From NCBI GenBank assembly GCA_965367015.1, contig CBDUGY010000085.1, positions 1-13,060 of the forward strand: a stretch of DNA of 13,060 bases, written 5' to 3'. How positions within the stretch are numbered: position 1 is the first letter of the stretch; every line of letters starts with the position of its first letter. The stretch is from CAXBES01 sp965367015 (GTDB lineage: Bacteria; Bacteroidota; Bacteroidia; Flavobacteriales; Flavobacteriaceae). The position numbers and the translations under genes are program-made. Below, one piece after another: positions 1 to 7,330 of the stretch. The notes under the pieces were generated by a model. The model was not told the origin of the DNA. It searched no databases and was given only the letters and a program-made list of their open reading frames with translations.

Positions 1-170
1 TTCTACCTGGTAAATTAGAGCGTTTTATCTCTGACAATACTACTTTAGACCAAGAGCAATGTCTTTTAGATCAAAACTTCATAAAAGACGATAAAATTAA
101 TGTTGCAAAATATGTTGCCTCTTATGGTGATGTTGCTATTGCAGGCTTTAAACGTGTTGCTTTAGGATAA
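1..170 (+). CDS. tsf: Elongation factor Ts, C-terminal fragment (partial)
   Basis: Only the last 55 codons are in the window. The reading frame starts at base 3 and ends at the TAA at 168-170. The visible protein begins LPGKLERFISDNTTLDQEQ and ends in AGFKRVALG, which matches the usual C-terminus of bacterial EF-Ts. EF-Ts is the cytosolic nucleotide exchange factor that releases GDP from EF-Tu during translation elongation. The position directly upstream of pyrH and frr agrees with the widespread rpsB-tsf-pyrH-frr order. Here a strong terminator separates tsf from pyrH, so the two are probably not one simple transcript. The gene is cut by the window edge, not broken: no frameshift is visible. 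Confidence 0.93.
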   Translation, partial: LPGKLERFISDNTTLDQEQCLLDQNFIKDDKINVAKYVASYGDVAIAGFKRVALG

Positions 171-209
171 TAAATTTCCTGAAAATAGGGCATTATATTA
201 TAAATATTT

Positions 210-241
210 AACCACTTCATTTTTTATGAAGTGGTTTTTTT
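210..241 (+). terminator. Rho-independent terminator after tsf
   Basis: An 11-bp perfect stem (210-220 pairs with 226-236, AACCACTTCAT with ATGAAGTGGTT) with a TTTTT loop is followed by an uninterrupted T tract to 241. It lies 40 bases after the tsf stop and fits an intrinsic terminator on the plus strand. Confidence 0.93.
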
Positions 242-300
242 ATGTGAATTCATTACCTAAATTTATCAGATTATAGCCGAGTTATAAGCACATTACTTTG

Positions 301-395
301 TTAGCCTTCGCGTTAGGGGTTGTAGTGGAAAGCCCACAGCGACGTAGAAGCGAGGACTTGTAGCGAAAAACCCGACCCTTTAAGGGAACGCCAAA
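301..395. repeat. Structured repeat-like element in the tsf-pyrH spacer
   Basis: This block is visibly richer in G and C than the flanking spacer. It contains two related 16-mers in direct orientation, TTGTAGTGGAAAGCCC at 320-335 and TTGTAGCGAAAAACCC at 358-373, which agree at 13 of 16 positions. Its ends pair as GCGTT (310-314) with AACGC (387-391). A small inner palindrome, CCCTTTAAGGG, lies at 376-386. It resembles dispersed intergenic repeats I recall from flavobacterial genomes, but only one copy is in this window, so repeat status is inference. The 171-491 spacer otherwise holds the tsf terminator and the pyrH promoter; no gene was found in it. Confidence 0.5.
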
Positions 396-438
396 ATATA
401 AAATTATTGATATCTACTATTATTTTGATAAATTGGAC

Positions 439-470
439 TTCGGTAAACACCAAAAATTTATGTAGTTTTG
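439..470 (+). promoter_or_regulatory. Candidate pyrH promoter
   Basis: TAGTTTTG at 463-470 is a full match to the Bacteroidota -7 consensus TAnnTTTG. TTCG at 439-442, 20 bases upstream, differs by one base from the -33 TTTG. Transcription would start just before the pyrH ATG at 492. The match is by eye only. Confidence 0.6.
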
Positions 471-491
471 CACAACTTCAGTATATATATA

Positions 492-1199
492 ATGAAATAT
501 AAAAGAATACTTTTAAAATTATCGGGTGAAGCCTTAATGGGAAATCGCCAATATGGTATTGATCCTGAACGTCTTAAAGAATATGCCGAGGAGATTAAAG
601 AAATTATAGATAAGGATGTGGAAGTAGCCATTGTAATAGGTGGTGGAAACATCTTTAGAGGAGTGGCAGGGGCCAGTAAAGGAATGGATAGAGTTCAGGG
701 AGATCATATGGGGATGCTCGCTACCGTTATCAACGGCCTTGCGCTGCAGAGTGCTTTGGAAGATGAAGGAATTCCTACCCGCCTTCAAAGTGCCATTAAA
801 ATTAATGAAGTAGCAGAGCCTTTTATTCGTCGAAAAGCAATTAGACACCTTGAGAAAGGTCGCGTTGTTATTTTTGGAGGAGGTACCGGAAACCCATATT
901 TTACAACAGATTCGGCAGCGGTTCTTCGCGCCATCGAAATTAATGCTGATGTTATTCTCAAAGGGACACGAGTAGATGGAATTTATTCCAGCGATCCTGA
1001 AAAAGACACTACGGCAATTAAATTCGATTTTATCACTTTTGATGATGTTCTTCGTAAAGGACTTAAAGTAATGGATACAACCGCCTTTACTTTAAGCCAA
1101 GAAAACGAATTGCCTATCATAGTTTTCGACATGAATACTAAAGGGAATTTGATGAAAGTAGTTTCAGGAGAAAAAATAGGCACCAAGGTAAATCTGTAA
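492..1199 (+). CDS. pyrH: UMP kinase (uridylate kinase)
   Basis: This 235-residue protein is the usual length for bacterial UMP kinase, the hexameric cytosolic enzyme of the amino acid kinase fold that converts UMP and ATP to UDP and ADP in pyrimidine synthesis. Visible landmarks are the N-terminal nucleotide-binding KLSGEAL (residues 9-15), the glycine-rich GGGNIFRG (50-57), the DHMGMLATVIN UMP-site segment (71-81), and GGGTGNPYFTTDSAA (127-141) with the conserved aspartate at 138. The frame is open further upstream to a TTG at 468, but that codon lies inside the -7 promoter box. The ATG at 492 gives the standard MKYKRILLKLSGE start. The gene is followed by frr after a 114-base gap without a clear terminator, so read-through into frr is likely. 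Confidence 0.97.
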   Translation: MKYKRILLKLSGEALMGNRQYGIDPERLKEYAEEIKEIIDKDVEVAIVIGGGNIFRGVAGASKGMDRVQGDHMGMLATVINGLALQSALEDEGIPTRLQSAIKINEVAEPFIRRKAIRHLEKGRVVIFGGGTGNPYFTTDSAAVLRAIEINADVILKGTRVDGIYSSDPEKDTTAIKFDFITFDDVLRKGLKVMDTTAFTLSQENELPIIVFDMNTKGNLMKVVSGEKIGTKVNL

Positions 1200-1244
1200 T
1201 CTAATGCCAAAAATGGCAAGATACTTGTTAAGTCAATAAAAAAT

Positions 1245-1293
1245 TATATTTTTAAATTGTGTTCAATCACTAAGTAACTTCAAAATTTTGAAG
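1245..1293 (+). promoter_or_regulatory. Possible frr promoter region with a 16-bp palindrome
   Basis: The pyrH-frr gap holds TATATTTT at 1245-1252, one base off the -7 consensus, with TTG at 1225-1227 placed 17 bases upstream. Further down is a perfect palindrome, CTTCAAAATTTTGAAG, at 1278-1293. The palindrome could be an operator or a chance AT-rich symmetry. It lacks the GC-rich stem of a terminator. Confidence 0.3.
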
Positions 1294-1313
1294 ACTTTGA
1301 AAGACGCTTAATT

Positions 1314-1868
1314 ATGGAAGAAGAAATTAAATTTATTTTAGATAGTACAAAGGAGGCAATGGATAATGCCTTGGTCCATCTTGAAAAGAAATTTGTAAAT
1401 ATTCGGGCAGGTAAAGCTTCTCCGTCAATGGTGGCTGGAGTTATGGTAGATTATTATGGAAGCCCGACCCCGTTGGGTCAGGTTGCCAATGTTAATACTC
1501 CAGACGGGATGACGATCTCTATCCAACCCTGGGAAAAGAATCTTATTCCCGAAATCGAAAAAGGTATTCATTTGGCTAATATTGGATTTAACCCTATGAA
1601 TAATGGGGAAAGCGTGATTATAAATGTACCACCTCTAACGGAAGAGAGAAGAAGAGAATTAGCTAAACAAGCTAAACATGAAGCTGAAGAATCTAAAATT
1701 GGAGTACGAAATGATCGTAAGAATGCAAATAACGAGATCAAAGATCTGGACATTTCAGAAGACATGAAGAAAAATTTGGAAATCGATATTCAAAAAATGA
1801 CGGATAATCATATTCAGCGAATTGATGATATTTTTGCCAAGAAGGAAAAAGAAATAATGACCGTTTAA
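1314..1868 (+). CDS. frr: Ribosome recycling factor
   Basis: The protein has 184 residues, about the standard 185 of the family. Ribosome recycling factor works with EF-G in the cytosol to split the post-termination ribosome. The family signature is visible throughout: the N-terminal helix ending in FVNIRAGKASPSMV (about 27-40), the central beta domain with VDYYGSPTPLGQVANVNTPD (45-64) and ISIQPW, then PPLTEERRRELAKQAK (106-121) and RNDRKNANNEIK leading into the last helices of the three-helix bundle. The ATG at 1314 is the only sensible start, since the first helix begins directly after it. It follows pyrH in the same orientation, the common bacterial arrangement, and is closed by a terminator-like hairpin. 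Confidence 0.97.
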   Translation: MEEEIKFILDSTKEAMDNALVHLEKKFVNIRAGKASPSMVAGVMVDYYGSPTPLGQVANVNTPDGMTISIQPWEKNLIPEIEKGIHLANIGFNPMNNGESVIINVPPLTEERRRELAKQAKHEAEESKIGVRNDRKNANNEIKDLDISEDMKKNLEIDIQKMTDNHIQRIDDIFAKKEKEIMTV

Positions 1869-1894
1869 GTGCGAAATTCGTTAAACATTACACA

Positions 1895-1925
1895 ATAGAG
1901 CGGCAATCAGGCCGCTTTATTTATA
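1895..1925 (+). terminator. Terminator-like hairpin after frr
   Basis: The core stem AGCGGC (1899-1904) pairs with GCCGCT (1911-1916) around a six-base loop. Pairing extends outward through 1895-1898 with 1917-1920, including one G-T pair. The tail TTTATTTAT is T-rich but interrupted, so strength may be moderate. Confidence 0.7.
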
Positions 1926-1931
1926 CATTTG
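1924..1931 (+). promoter_or_regulatory. Candidate -7 box for the DUF5686 gene
   Basis: TACATTTG matches TAnnTTTG at every fixed position and lies 27 bases before the ATG at 1959. No clear -33 element was seen, because the expected place falls within the frr terminator hairpin. The alternative TTG start at 1929 lies inside this box. Confidence 0.45.
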
Positions 1932-1958
1932 ATTTTATTTAAATTCTCCAAATCGGGC

Positions 1959-3227
1959 ATGCGAAACATCCTTGTTAGTTTTATTCTCTTTTTCACTATT
2001 GCAGGAATAGCACAAACACCAACGATAGAAGTTTCACCAGATACCACTTCAGTAAAGAAAGAAAGAAAACAAAGTCCGTTTAGTACAGGGTTCTATCCCA
2101 TAGGTTTTTTCGATATTGATCTAAAATATATTATTAAATATAATAATTACGAAGGCCTGCGACTGGGTATCGGTGGAATTACTAACGACCGACTTTCAGA
2201 TAAAATAAAAATTGGCGGTTATTTTGCGCATGGGTTTAAGGATATGGATACTAAATTTAGTCTGGGAGGTAGTGCCAGACTCAATAAGGACCATAATACC
2301 TGGTTAAATCTATACTATATTGATGATATTCGGGAAATTGGATCTTTTGAGTATTTAACCGATTCTCGTGTTTACTCGGTATTTGAGCCCCGTTTGGTGA
2401 ATGTTACTCAGTTTTATAAACATAGAACCTGGCAAACCAATATTCAACACGAATTTTCACCTAAGTTTCTCGCGGAAGGCCGAATTTCCAGAAGTCGGAT
2501 CGATCAGATTGAGGACTATCAATTTGTGGACGGGAATACAATTTACACAAACGACTATGAAGTTTCAGAAGTAACGGCTTCGGTGCGTATTAGTCCGAAA
2601 ACTAACTTTTTCACAACAGACGATGGTCGGATAGAATATTTCGACGGATTTCCGAAAATTAGTGCGCAGGTTACTCAAGGTATTAAGGGCATTGTAGGTA
2701 GTGATTTTACATATACTAAGTTTGGTTTGAAGCTCGATTATTATATTAAACGAACCGACTTATCATCTACAAATTTTCTATTTGAAGGATTATATGCTAC
2801 CGGAGATGTGCCACTAACTCACCTCTTTCATGCATATCCAAACAATCCTACCAAAGATGAGATTTTACAGCGGTTTTCAGTTGCAGGTAGACGCAGTTTT
2901 GAAACCATGTACTTCGGTGAATTCTTCTCAGACAGATTAGCGAGCCTGCAGATACGTCATAGTCTGCGAAGATTTGATATAGCTAAATGGTTAAAACCTG
3001 AATTGGTCTTGGTAACGCGTCATGCCATAGGTGATTTCGGCAATTTGGAACGGCATCAGGGCATCCCTTTTAATACGCTGGATCAGTTCTATTCTGAATC
3101 TGGTTTAGAAATTAATAAGCTGATTTTCGGCTTCGGACTTAGTTTCGCGTATCGGTATGGATATTATAATCTTCCCGATTTCGCCGATAATATCTCTTTT
3201 AAATTCACTTTCTACCTAAAGGTATAA
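1959..3227 (+). CDS. DUF5686 family outer-membrane beta-barrel protein, short form
   Basis: The 422-residue product starts with a signal peptide: MRN, a hydrophobic run to residue 17, and a likely cut between A18 and Q19. After a short linker the rest looks like an outer-membrane barrel of alternating aromatic and polar strands, ending in a strand rich in aromatic residues, NISFKFTFYLKV. Segments that I associate with the C-terminal part of DUF5686 are TGFYPIGFFDID (43-54), the NNYEGLRLGIGG region, LTHLFHAYPNNP (286-297) and SFETMYFGEFF (313-323). Family members I recall are about twice as long, with an N-terminal carboxypeptidase-regulatory-like domain that is absent here. The start at 1959 is preferred to the TTG at 1929 because it gives a clean signal peptide and because 1929 lies in a promoter-like box. 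The function of the family is unknown. An RND transporter gene lies 79 bases downstream. Confidence 0.85.
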   Translation: MRNILVSFILFFTIAGIAQTPTIEVSPDTTSVKKERKQSPFSTGFYPIGFFDIDLKYIIKYNNYEGLRLGIGGITNDRLSDKIKIGGYFAHGFKDMDTKFSLGGSARLNKDHNTWLNLYYIDDIREIGSFEYLTDSRVYSVFEPRLVNVTQFYKHRTWQTNIQHEFSPKFLAEGRISRSRIDQIEDYQFVDGNTIYTNDYEVSEVTASVRISPKTNFFTTDDGRIEYFDGFPKISAQVTQGIKGIVGSDFTYTKFGLKLDYYIKRTDLSSTNFLFEGLYATGDVPLTHLFHAYPNNPTKDEILQRFSVAGRRSFETMYFGEFFSDRLASLQIRHSLRRFDIAKWLKPELVLVTRHAIGDFGNLERHQGIPFNTLDQFYSESGLEINKLIFGFGLSFAYRYGYYNLPDFADNISFKFTFYLKV

Positions 3228-3256
3228 CCTCCTCAAAATATAAATGAAAATGGGTC

Positions 3257-3283
3257 TTGCCTGCCTTGGAATTCATACCTTTG
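3257..3283 (+). promoter_or_regulatory. Candidate promoter of the RND transporter gene
   Basis: TACCTTTG at 3276-3283 is a full match to TAnnTTTG. TTG at 3257-3259 lies 16 bases upstream, slightly short for a -33 element. Transcription would begin shortly before the TTG start codon at 3307. Confidence 0.6.
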
Positions 3284-3306
3284 TCGCGATATTTAAGGCT
3301 TAGCAG

Positions 3307-5730
3307 TTGAATAAACTATTTAGTATTGGATTTTGGAGCGCTATCGCTCGTTTTATTCTTCGGAATCGCACACTTATTCTTATTGTAATAGCGGCAATCA
3401 CGGTGCTTCTTGCTATGCAATGGAAGCATATGCGCTTTACCTATACTGAAGCTAATTTACTCCCGGACAATCACGAAATTAATGTTGAGTACAATAAATT
3501 TCTTTCCAAATTTGGTGAAGAAGGCAATCTAATTGTGATTGGTGTAAAGGATTCCACACTTTTTACACCAAAAAATTTCAATGCATGGAATCAACTTTCG
3601 AAAGATCTCAGAAAAGCATCGGAAGTTGATCTTACATTATCTATTGGTGACCTTCAGAAACTTGAAAAGAAAAAAGATACGCAAGGGTTTCAAATGGTTC
3701 CTTTTATTCAGGATTCAGTTTTAACTAAGGAAAAAATAGACCGTTATCGATACGAACTCTTCTCGAAGATGCCATTTTACAATGGTTTGGTTTATAGTCC
3801 CAATAAAAAATCGGTTCGAACCGCCATATATCTCAAAAAAGATATTGTTAACACTCAGGCGCGTAAAATGTTTATTGATGAACAACTGATCCCGCGAATT
3901 CAAAAATTTGAATCCGAAACCGGAATCGACGTTCATACATCGGGAATGCCTTACATAAGAACATTGAATTCTCAAAATATTATCGATGAGATCGGGATGT
4001 TTATCGCTGCAGCCTTAACGGTTACTTCATTAATATTCTTCTTCTTTTTTCGATCTGTTAGAGCGACTCTTATTTCAATGGTCACTGTAATTATTGGAGT
4101 TATGTGGGCCTTTGGTATTTTAGGGTTGCTCCACTATGAGATAACAGTACTTACGGCTTTAATTCCTCCATTGATAATTGTAATTGGGATACCCAATTGT
4201 ATCTTTTTAATCAACAAATATCAGCAAGAGATAAAGCAACATGGAAATCAAGCTAAGTCACTTCAAAGAGTAATCGCAAAAGTTGGAAATGCTACTTTAA
4301 TGACGAATGTCACTACGGCTTCAGGATTTGCAACTTTTATCCTCACTAACAGTAAATTACTTAAAGAATTTGGTACAGTAGCTTCTATTTGTATCATTGC
4401 GATCTTTCTGCTAAGTCTGTTTATAATTCCTATAGTGTATAGCTATATGGCTATTCCGAAGTATAAGCACTTAAAGCATCTAAACAAAGGTTGGATTAAT
4501 ACGTTTGTAAACTGGACTGAACGAATGGTAAAAGAGCATCGTATTGCAATTTATATAGTTTCGTTATTACTTTTATGTGTTAGTATTATTGGAATCTACA
4601 GTATAAAAATCTCCGGAAGTCTTATTGAGGATATGCCCAAGAAGGCAGAATTTTTTCAGGATATAAAATTTTTCGAAAAAGAATACGAAGGTATTATGCC
4701 TTTAGAAATTCTTGTTGACACAAAGCGAAAGAAGGGGGTCATGAAATTAGCGACGCTAAAACGAATTGACGAATTACAAGAATTTATAACCGAAGTGCCC
4801 GAGTTTTCCAAACCGTTATCTATCGTTGAACTCGTAAAATACTCTAAACAAGCATACTATAACAACAATCCGGAATATTATCAGCTACCGAATAGCCAAG
4901 AGCGCACCTTTCTACTGGCATATGCCAAAAGTAGTGCTTCTAGCACTGACCTTTTATCGAGCTATGTCGATACAACAGGTCAATTTGCTCGTATCACAAC
5001 CTATATGAAGGATACCGAAACCGATCGTTTCGACCGCATTGAAGAAGATCTTAGAGCTGAAATCGATAAAATTTTCCCTTCCGATCGGTACGAAGTTACA
5101 ATTACCGGAAAGGCACTTGTATTTCAGAAAGGAACCAAATATCTGGTGAACAATCTGATCATTTCCTTATCGTTGGCCATACTGCTTATCGCTTTATTTA
5201 TGGCATGGATGTTCCGAAGCCTAAGAATGATCTTAGTATCTTTAATACCCAACCTTTTGCCCCTCATCATCACGGCAGGCCTTATGGGCTTTTTAGGCGT
5301 CCCGATTAAGCCCTCTACCATTTTGGTATTTAGTATTGCATTTGGAATATCGGTGGACGACACCATACACTTTTTGGCAAAATATCGTCAAGAATTGATC
5401 GCTAACGACTGGAAGATTAAAAAATCTGTTTATGCTGCACTGCGTGAAACCGGGGTAAGTATGTTTTATACATCTATCGTATTGTTTTTCGGATTTTCGG
5501 TATTCACTATATCCAGTTTTGGAGGAACAGTTGCTTTAGGAGCTTTGGTTTCGGCTACATTGTTATTTGCAATGTCAGCTAACTTATTATTATTACCATC
5601 ATTACTACTGTCGTTAGAGAAGAGTATTGCTAATAAAGAAACCTTTAAAAAACCTGCTTTAAAAATTATTCCGGATAGTGAGGAAGATGAAATTGATGAT
5701 GAGATTGATGATGAGATTGATGATAAATAA
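3307..5730 (+). CDS. RND/MMPL family inner-membrane transporter
   Basis: The 807-residue protein shows the duplicated RND plan. One N-terminal helix (about 19-37) precedes a large periplasmic loop to about 225 and five helices to about 385. The second half repeats this: a helix near 417-435, a periplasmic loop to about 620, and five helices to about 770. The second half has GISVDDTIHFLAKYRQE (680-696) with the paired aspartates D684 and D685 expected of a proton-relay helix. The matching place in the first half reads IGIPNCIFLINKY (293-305), with asparagine instead. The start is TTG: a stop lies two codons upstream, and the next ATG at 3415 would remove the first helix. The C-terminus is an acidic repeat tail. 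The substrate cannot be read from the sequence; lipid or hydrophobic cargo is typical of MMPL relatives. No adaptor (MFP) or TolC partner is adjacent. Confidence 0.9.
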   Translation: MNKLFSIGFWSAIARFILRNRTLILIVIAAITVLLAMQWKHMRFTYTEANLLPDNHEINVEYNKFLSKFGEEGNLIVIGVKDSTLFTPKNFNAWNQLSKDLRKASEVDLTLSIGDLQKLEKKKDTQGFQMVPFIQDSVLTKEKIDRYRYELFSKMPFYNGLVYSPNKKSVRTAIYLKKDIVNTQARKMFIDEQLIPRIQKFESETGIDVHTSGMPYIRTLNSQNIIDEIGMFIAAALTVTSLIFFFFFRSVRATLISMVTVIIGVMWAFGILGLLHYEITVLTALIPPLIIVIGIPNCIFLINKYQQEIKQHGNQAKSLQRVIAKVGNATLMTNVTTASGFATFILTNSKLLKEFGTVASICIIAIFLLSLFIIPIVYSYMAIPKYKHLKHLNKGWINTFVNWTERMVKEHRIAIYIVSLLLLCVSIIGIYSIKISGSLIEDMPKKAEFFQDIKFFEKEYEGIMPLEILVDTKRKKGVMKLATLKRIDELQEFITEVPEFSKPLSIVELVKYSKQAYYNNNPEYYQLPNSQERTFLLAYAKSSASSTDLLSSYVDTTGQFARITTYMKDTETDRFDRIEEDLRAEIDKIFPSDRYEVTITGKALVFQKGTKYLVNNLIISLSLAILLIALFMAWMFRSLRMILVSLIPNLLPLIITAGLMGFLGVPIKPSTILVFSIAFGISVDDTIHFLAKYRQELIANDWKIKKSVYAALRETGVSMFYTSIVLFFGFSVFTISSFGGTVALGALVSATLLFAMSANLLLLPSLLLSLEKSIANKETFKKPALKIIPDSEEDEIDDEIDDEIDDK
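5686..5727 (+). repeat. 12-bp in-frame tandem repeat at the 3' end of the RND gene
   Basis: Three consecutive units, GATGAAATTGAT (5686-5697), GATGAGATTGAT (5698-5709) and an identical GATGAGATTGAT (5710-5721), are followed by a partial GATAAA before the stop. They encode three DEID units and then DK. A unit length of 12 keeps the frame if copies are gained or lost. Confidence 0.9.
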
Positions 5731-5747
5731 TTTCCAATTTTTTGAAC

Positions 5748-5777
5748 TTGTCCTTTACTGCTAATAAATTATCTTTA
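5748..5777 (+). promoter_or_regulatory. Candidate asnS promoter
   Basis: TATCTTTA at 5770-5777 matches seven of the eight -7 positions, and TTG at 5748-5750 lies 19 bases upstream. The asnS ATG follows at 5797. No terminator hairpin separates the preceding RND gene, so read-through is also possible. Confidence 0.5.
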
Positions 5778-5796
5778 CGCCTTCAAATTAGAAACC

Positions 5797-7236
5797 ATGC
5801 ATACTGAGATTAAGAAAATATTGCAAAGTGAACCCTCATTGATTGAGGTTACTGTTAAGGGATGGGTACGTTCTTTCCGAAGTAATCGTTTTATTTCTGT
5901 TAATGACGGCTCAACTATTAAGAATCTGCAATGTGTTGTTGATTTTGAGAAATTTGAGGAAGAAATTCTTAAAAAAATAACTGTTGGAGCTGCTATAAAA
6001 GTGAAAGGAGTTTTAGTTGAGAGTCAGGGTCAAGGGCAGTCGGTTGAAATTCAGGTGAACGATGTCTCGATTTTAGGAGAGGCAGATCCGGAAGATGTGA
6101 AGCTTACTATTCTATCTCCAAAGCGACACACTTTAGAAACACTAAGAGAGCAAGCACATTTACGTGTTCGCACCAATACATTCAGTGCAGTGATGCGTAC
6201 GCGTTCAAAATTAGCCTTCGCCATTCACGAGTATTTTCAGAAAAATGGTTTCAACTATATGCACACTCCTATTATAACCGGAAGCGACGCTGAAGGTGCC
6301 GGGGAGATGTTTCGCGTAAGTTCATTAGATCAAAAAAATCCGCCACTCAATGAGGACGGAACAATTAACTATAAAGAAGATTTCTTCGGAAAGGAAACCA
6401 ACCTAACGGTAAGTGGACAATTAGAAGCTGAAACCTACGCAATGGGACTGGGGAAAGTGTATACCTTCGGACCTACATTTCGTGCAGAAAACTCTAATAC
6501 TTCACGTCACCTTGCTGAGTTCTGGATGATTGAACCCGAAGTGGCCTTCAACGATCTTGATGCTAATATGGATCTGGCAGAAGACTTTATTAAATATGTT
6601 GTAAAATACGCTTTAGAGAATTGTGCAGATGATCTTGAATTTTTAGAAGAGAGGTTACTTCAGGATGAAAAAAGCAAACCTCAGGCAGAGCGAAGTGATA
6701 TGAGCTTACGCGAAAAACTACAGTTTATTATAGACAATAATTTTAAGCGGGTAACTTATACTGAAGCCATTGAGATCTTAAAGCGTTCCAAGCCTAATCA
6801 AAAGAAAAAGTTTAAATATCTGATAGAGGAATGGGGAGCCGATCTACAAAGTGAACACGAACGTTTCTTGGTAGAAAAACATTTTAAATGTCCGGTGATA
6901 TTATTCGACTATCCGGCAAAAATTAAAGCGTTCTACATGCGCCTCAATGACGATGGAAAAACTGTACGAGCCATGGATGTACTTTTTCCGGGAATTGGTG
7001 AGATTGTGGGAGGTTCTCAACGAGAGGAACGCTACGACGTGTTAAAAAAGAAAATGGAAACTATGGGAATTGAAGAAGCTGAGCTTTGGTGGTATTTAGA
7101 ACTTCGGAAGTTTGGTACCGCCGTCCATAGTGGTTTCGGATTGGGATTTGAGCGTCTGGTGCAATTCGTTACTGGTATGGGTAATATAAGGGACGTAATT
7201 CCTTATCCTCGTTTCCCTGGAAATGCCGAATTTTAA
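5797..7236 (+). CDS. asnS: Asparaginyl-tRNA synthetase
   Basis: The 479-residue protein is a class IIb aminoacyl-tRNA synthetase that charges tRNA-Asn with asparagine in the cytosol. An N-terminal OB-fold anticodon-binding domain covers about residues 1-110, including VTVKGWVRSFRSNRFISVNDGS. The catalytic domain shows motif 1 around NGFNYMHTPIITGSDAEGAG (150-169), motif 2 as FRAENSNTSRHLAEFWMIEPE from 228, and motif 3 as GFGLGFERLVQFVTG from 446, with the conserved R453. The GSDAEGAGEMF segment and the absence of an aspartyl-tRNA synthetase GAD insertion favour the Asn enzyme over the Asp enzyme. Presence of AsnRS indicates direct charging of tRNA-Asn. The ATG at 5797 places the OB fold at the usual distance from the N-terminus. 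A terminator separates it from rpoN. Confidence 0.97.
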   Translation: MHTEIKKILQSEPSLIEVTVKGWVRSFRSNRFISVNDGSTIKNLQCVVDFEKFEEEILKKITVGAAIKVKGVLVESQGQGQSVEIQVNDVSILGEADPEDVKLTILSPKRHTLETLREQAHLRVRTNTFSAVMRTRSKLAFAIHEYFQKNGFNYMHTPIITGSDAEGAGEMFRVSSLDQKNPPLNEDGTINYKEDFFGKETNLTVSGQLEAETYAMGLGKVYTFGPTFRAENSNTSRHLAEFWMIEPEVAFNDLDANMDLAEDFIKYVVKYALENCADDLEFLEERLLQDEKSKPQAERSDMSLREKLQFIIDNNFKRVTYTEAIEILKRSKPNQKKKFKYLIEEWGADLQSEHERFLVEKHFKCPVILFDYPAKIKAFYMRLNDDGKTVRAMDVLFPGIGEIVGGSQREERYDVLKKKMETMGIEEAELWWYLELRKFGTAVHSGFGLGFERLVQFVTGMGNIRDVIPYPRFPGNAEF

Positions 7237-7267
7237 AGGAAAGTCATTTTTCACAACTTTATATTAA

Positions 7268-7305
7268 AACTAGCTACTTCACTCATAAAGTAGTTAGTTT
7301 TTTTT
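7268..7305 (+). terminator. Rho-independent terminator after asnS
   Basis: AACTAGCTACTT (7268-7279) pairs with AAGTAGTTAGTT (7288-7299) over 12 positions with one G-T pair and an eight-base loop. A run of eight T residues follows to 7305. It ends the asnS transcript, so rpoN probably has its own promoter; the only candidate seen is a TAACTTTA at 7305-7312 without a clear -33 partner. Confidence 0.9.
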
Positions 7306-7330
7306 AACTTTATAAGTAAGAAAAAGAACA

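Noticed and set aside
301..395. tRNA or riboswitch in the tsf-pyrH spacer
   Set aside because: No cloverleaf, acceptor end or known riboswitch core could be recognised, and the block lies upstream of the pyrH promoter, so it would not be in the pyrH leader.
468..491. Longer pyrH start at TTG 468
   Set aside because: The codon lies inside a TAnnTTTG promoter box, and the ATG at 492 gives the standard UMP kinase N-terminus and length.
534..848. Antisense open frame opposite pyrH
   Set aside because: It is opposite a well-conserved gene and shows no domain or start signal; other open frames opposite frr, the RND gene, rpoN and exbD were rejected for the same reason.
1206..1217. Small hairpin GCCAAAAATGGC just after pyrH as a terminator
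   Set aside because: The stem is only four base pairs and no T run follows.
1929..1958. Longer DUF5686 start at TTG 1929
   Set aside because: It overlaps a TACATTTG promoter-like box and would put ten extra residues before an otherwise clean signal peptide.
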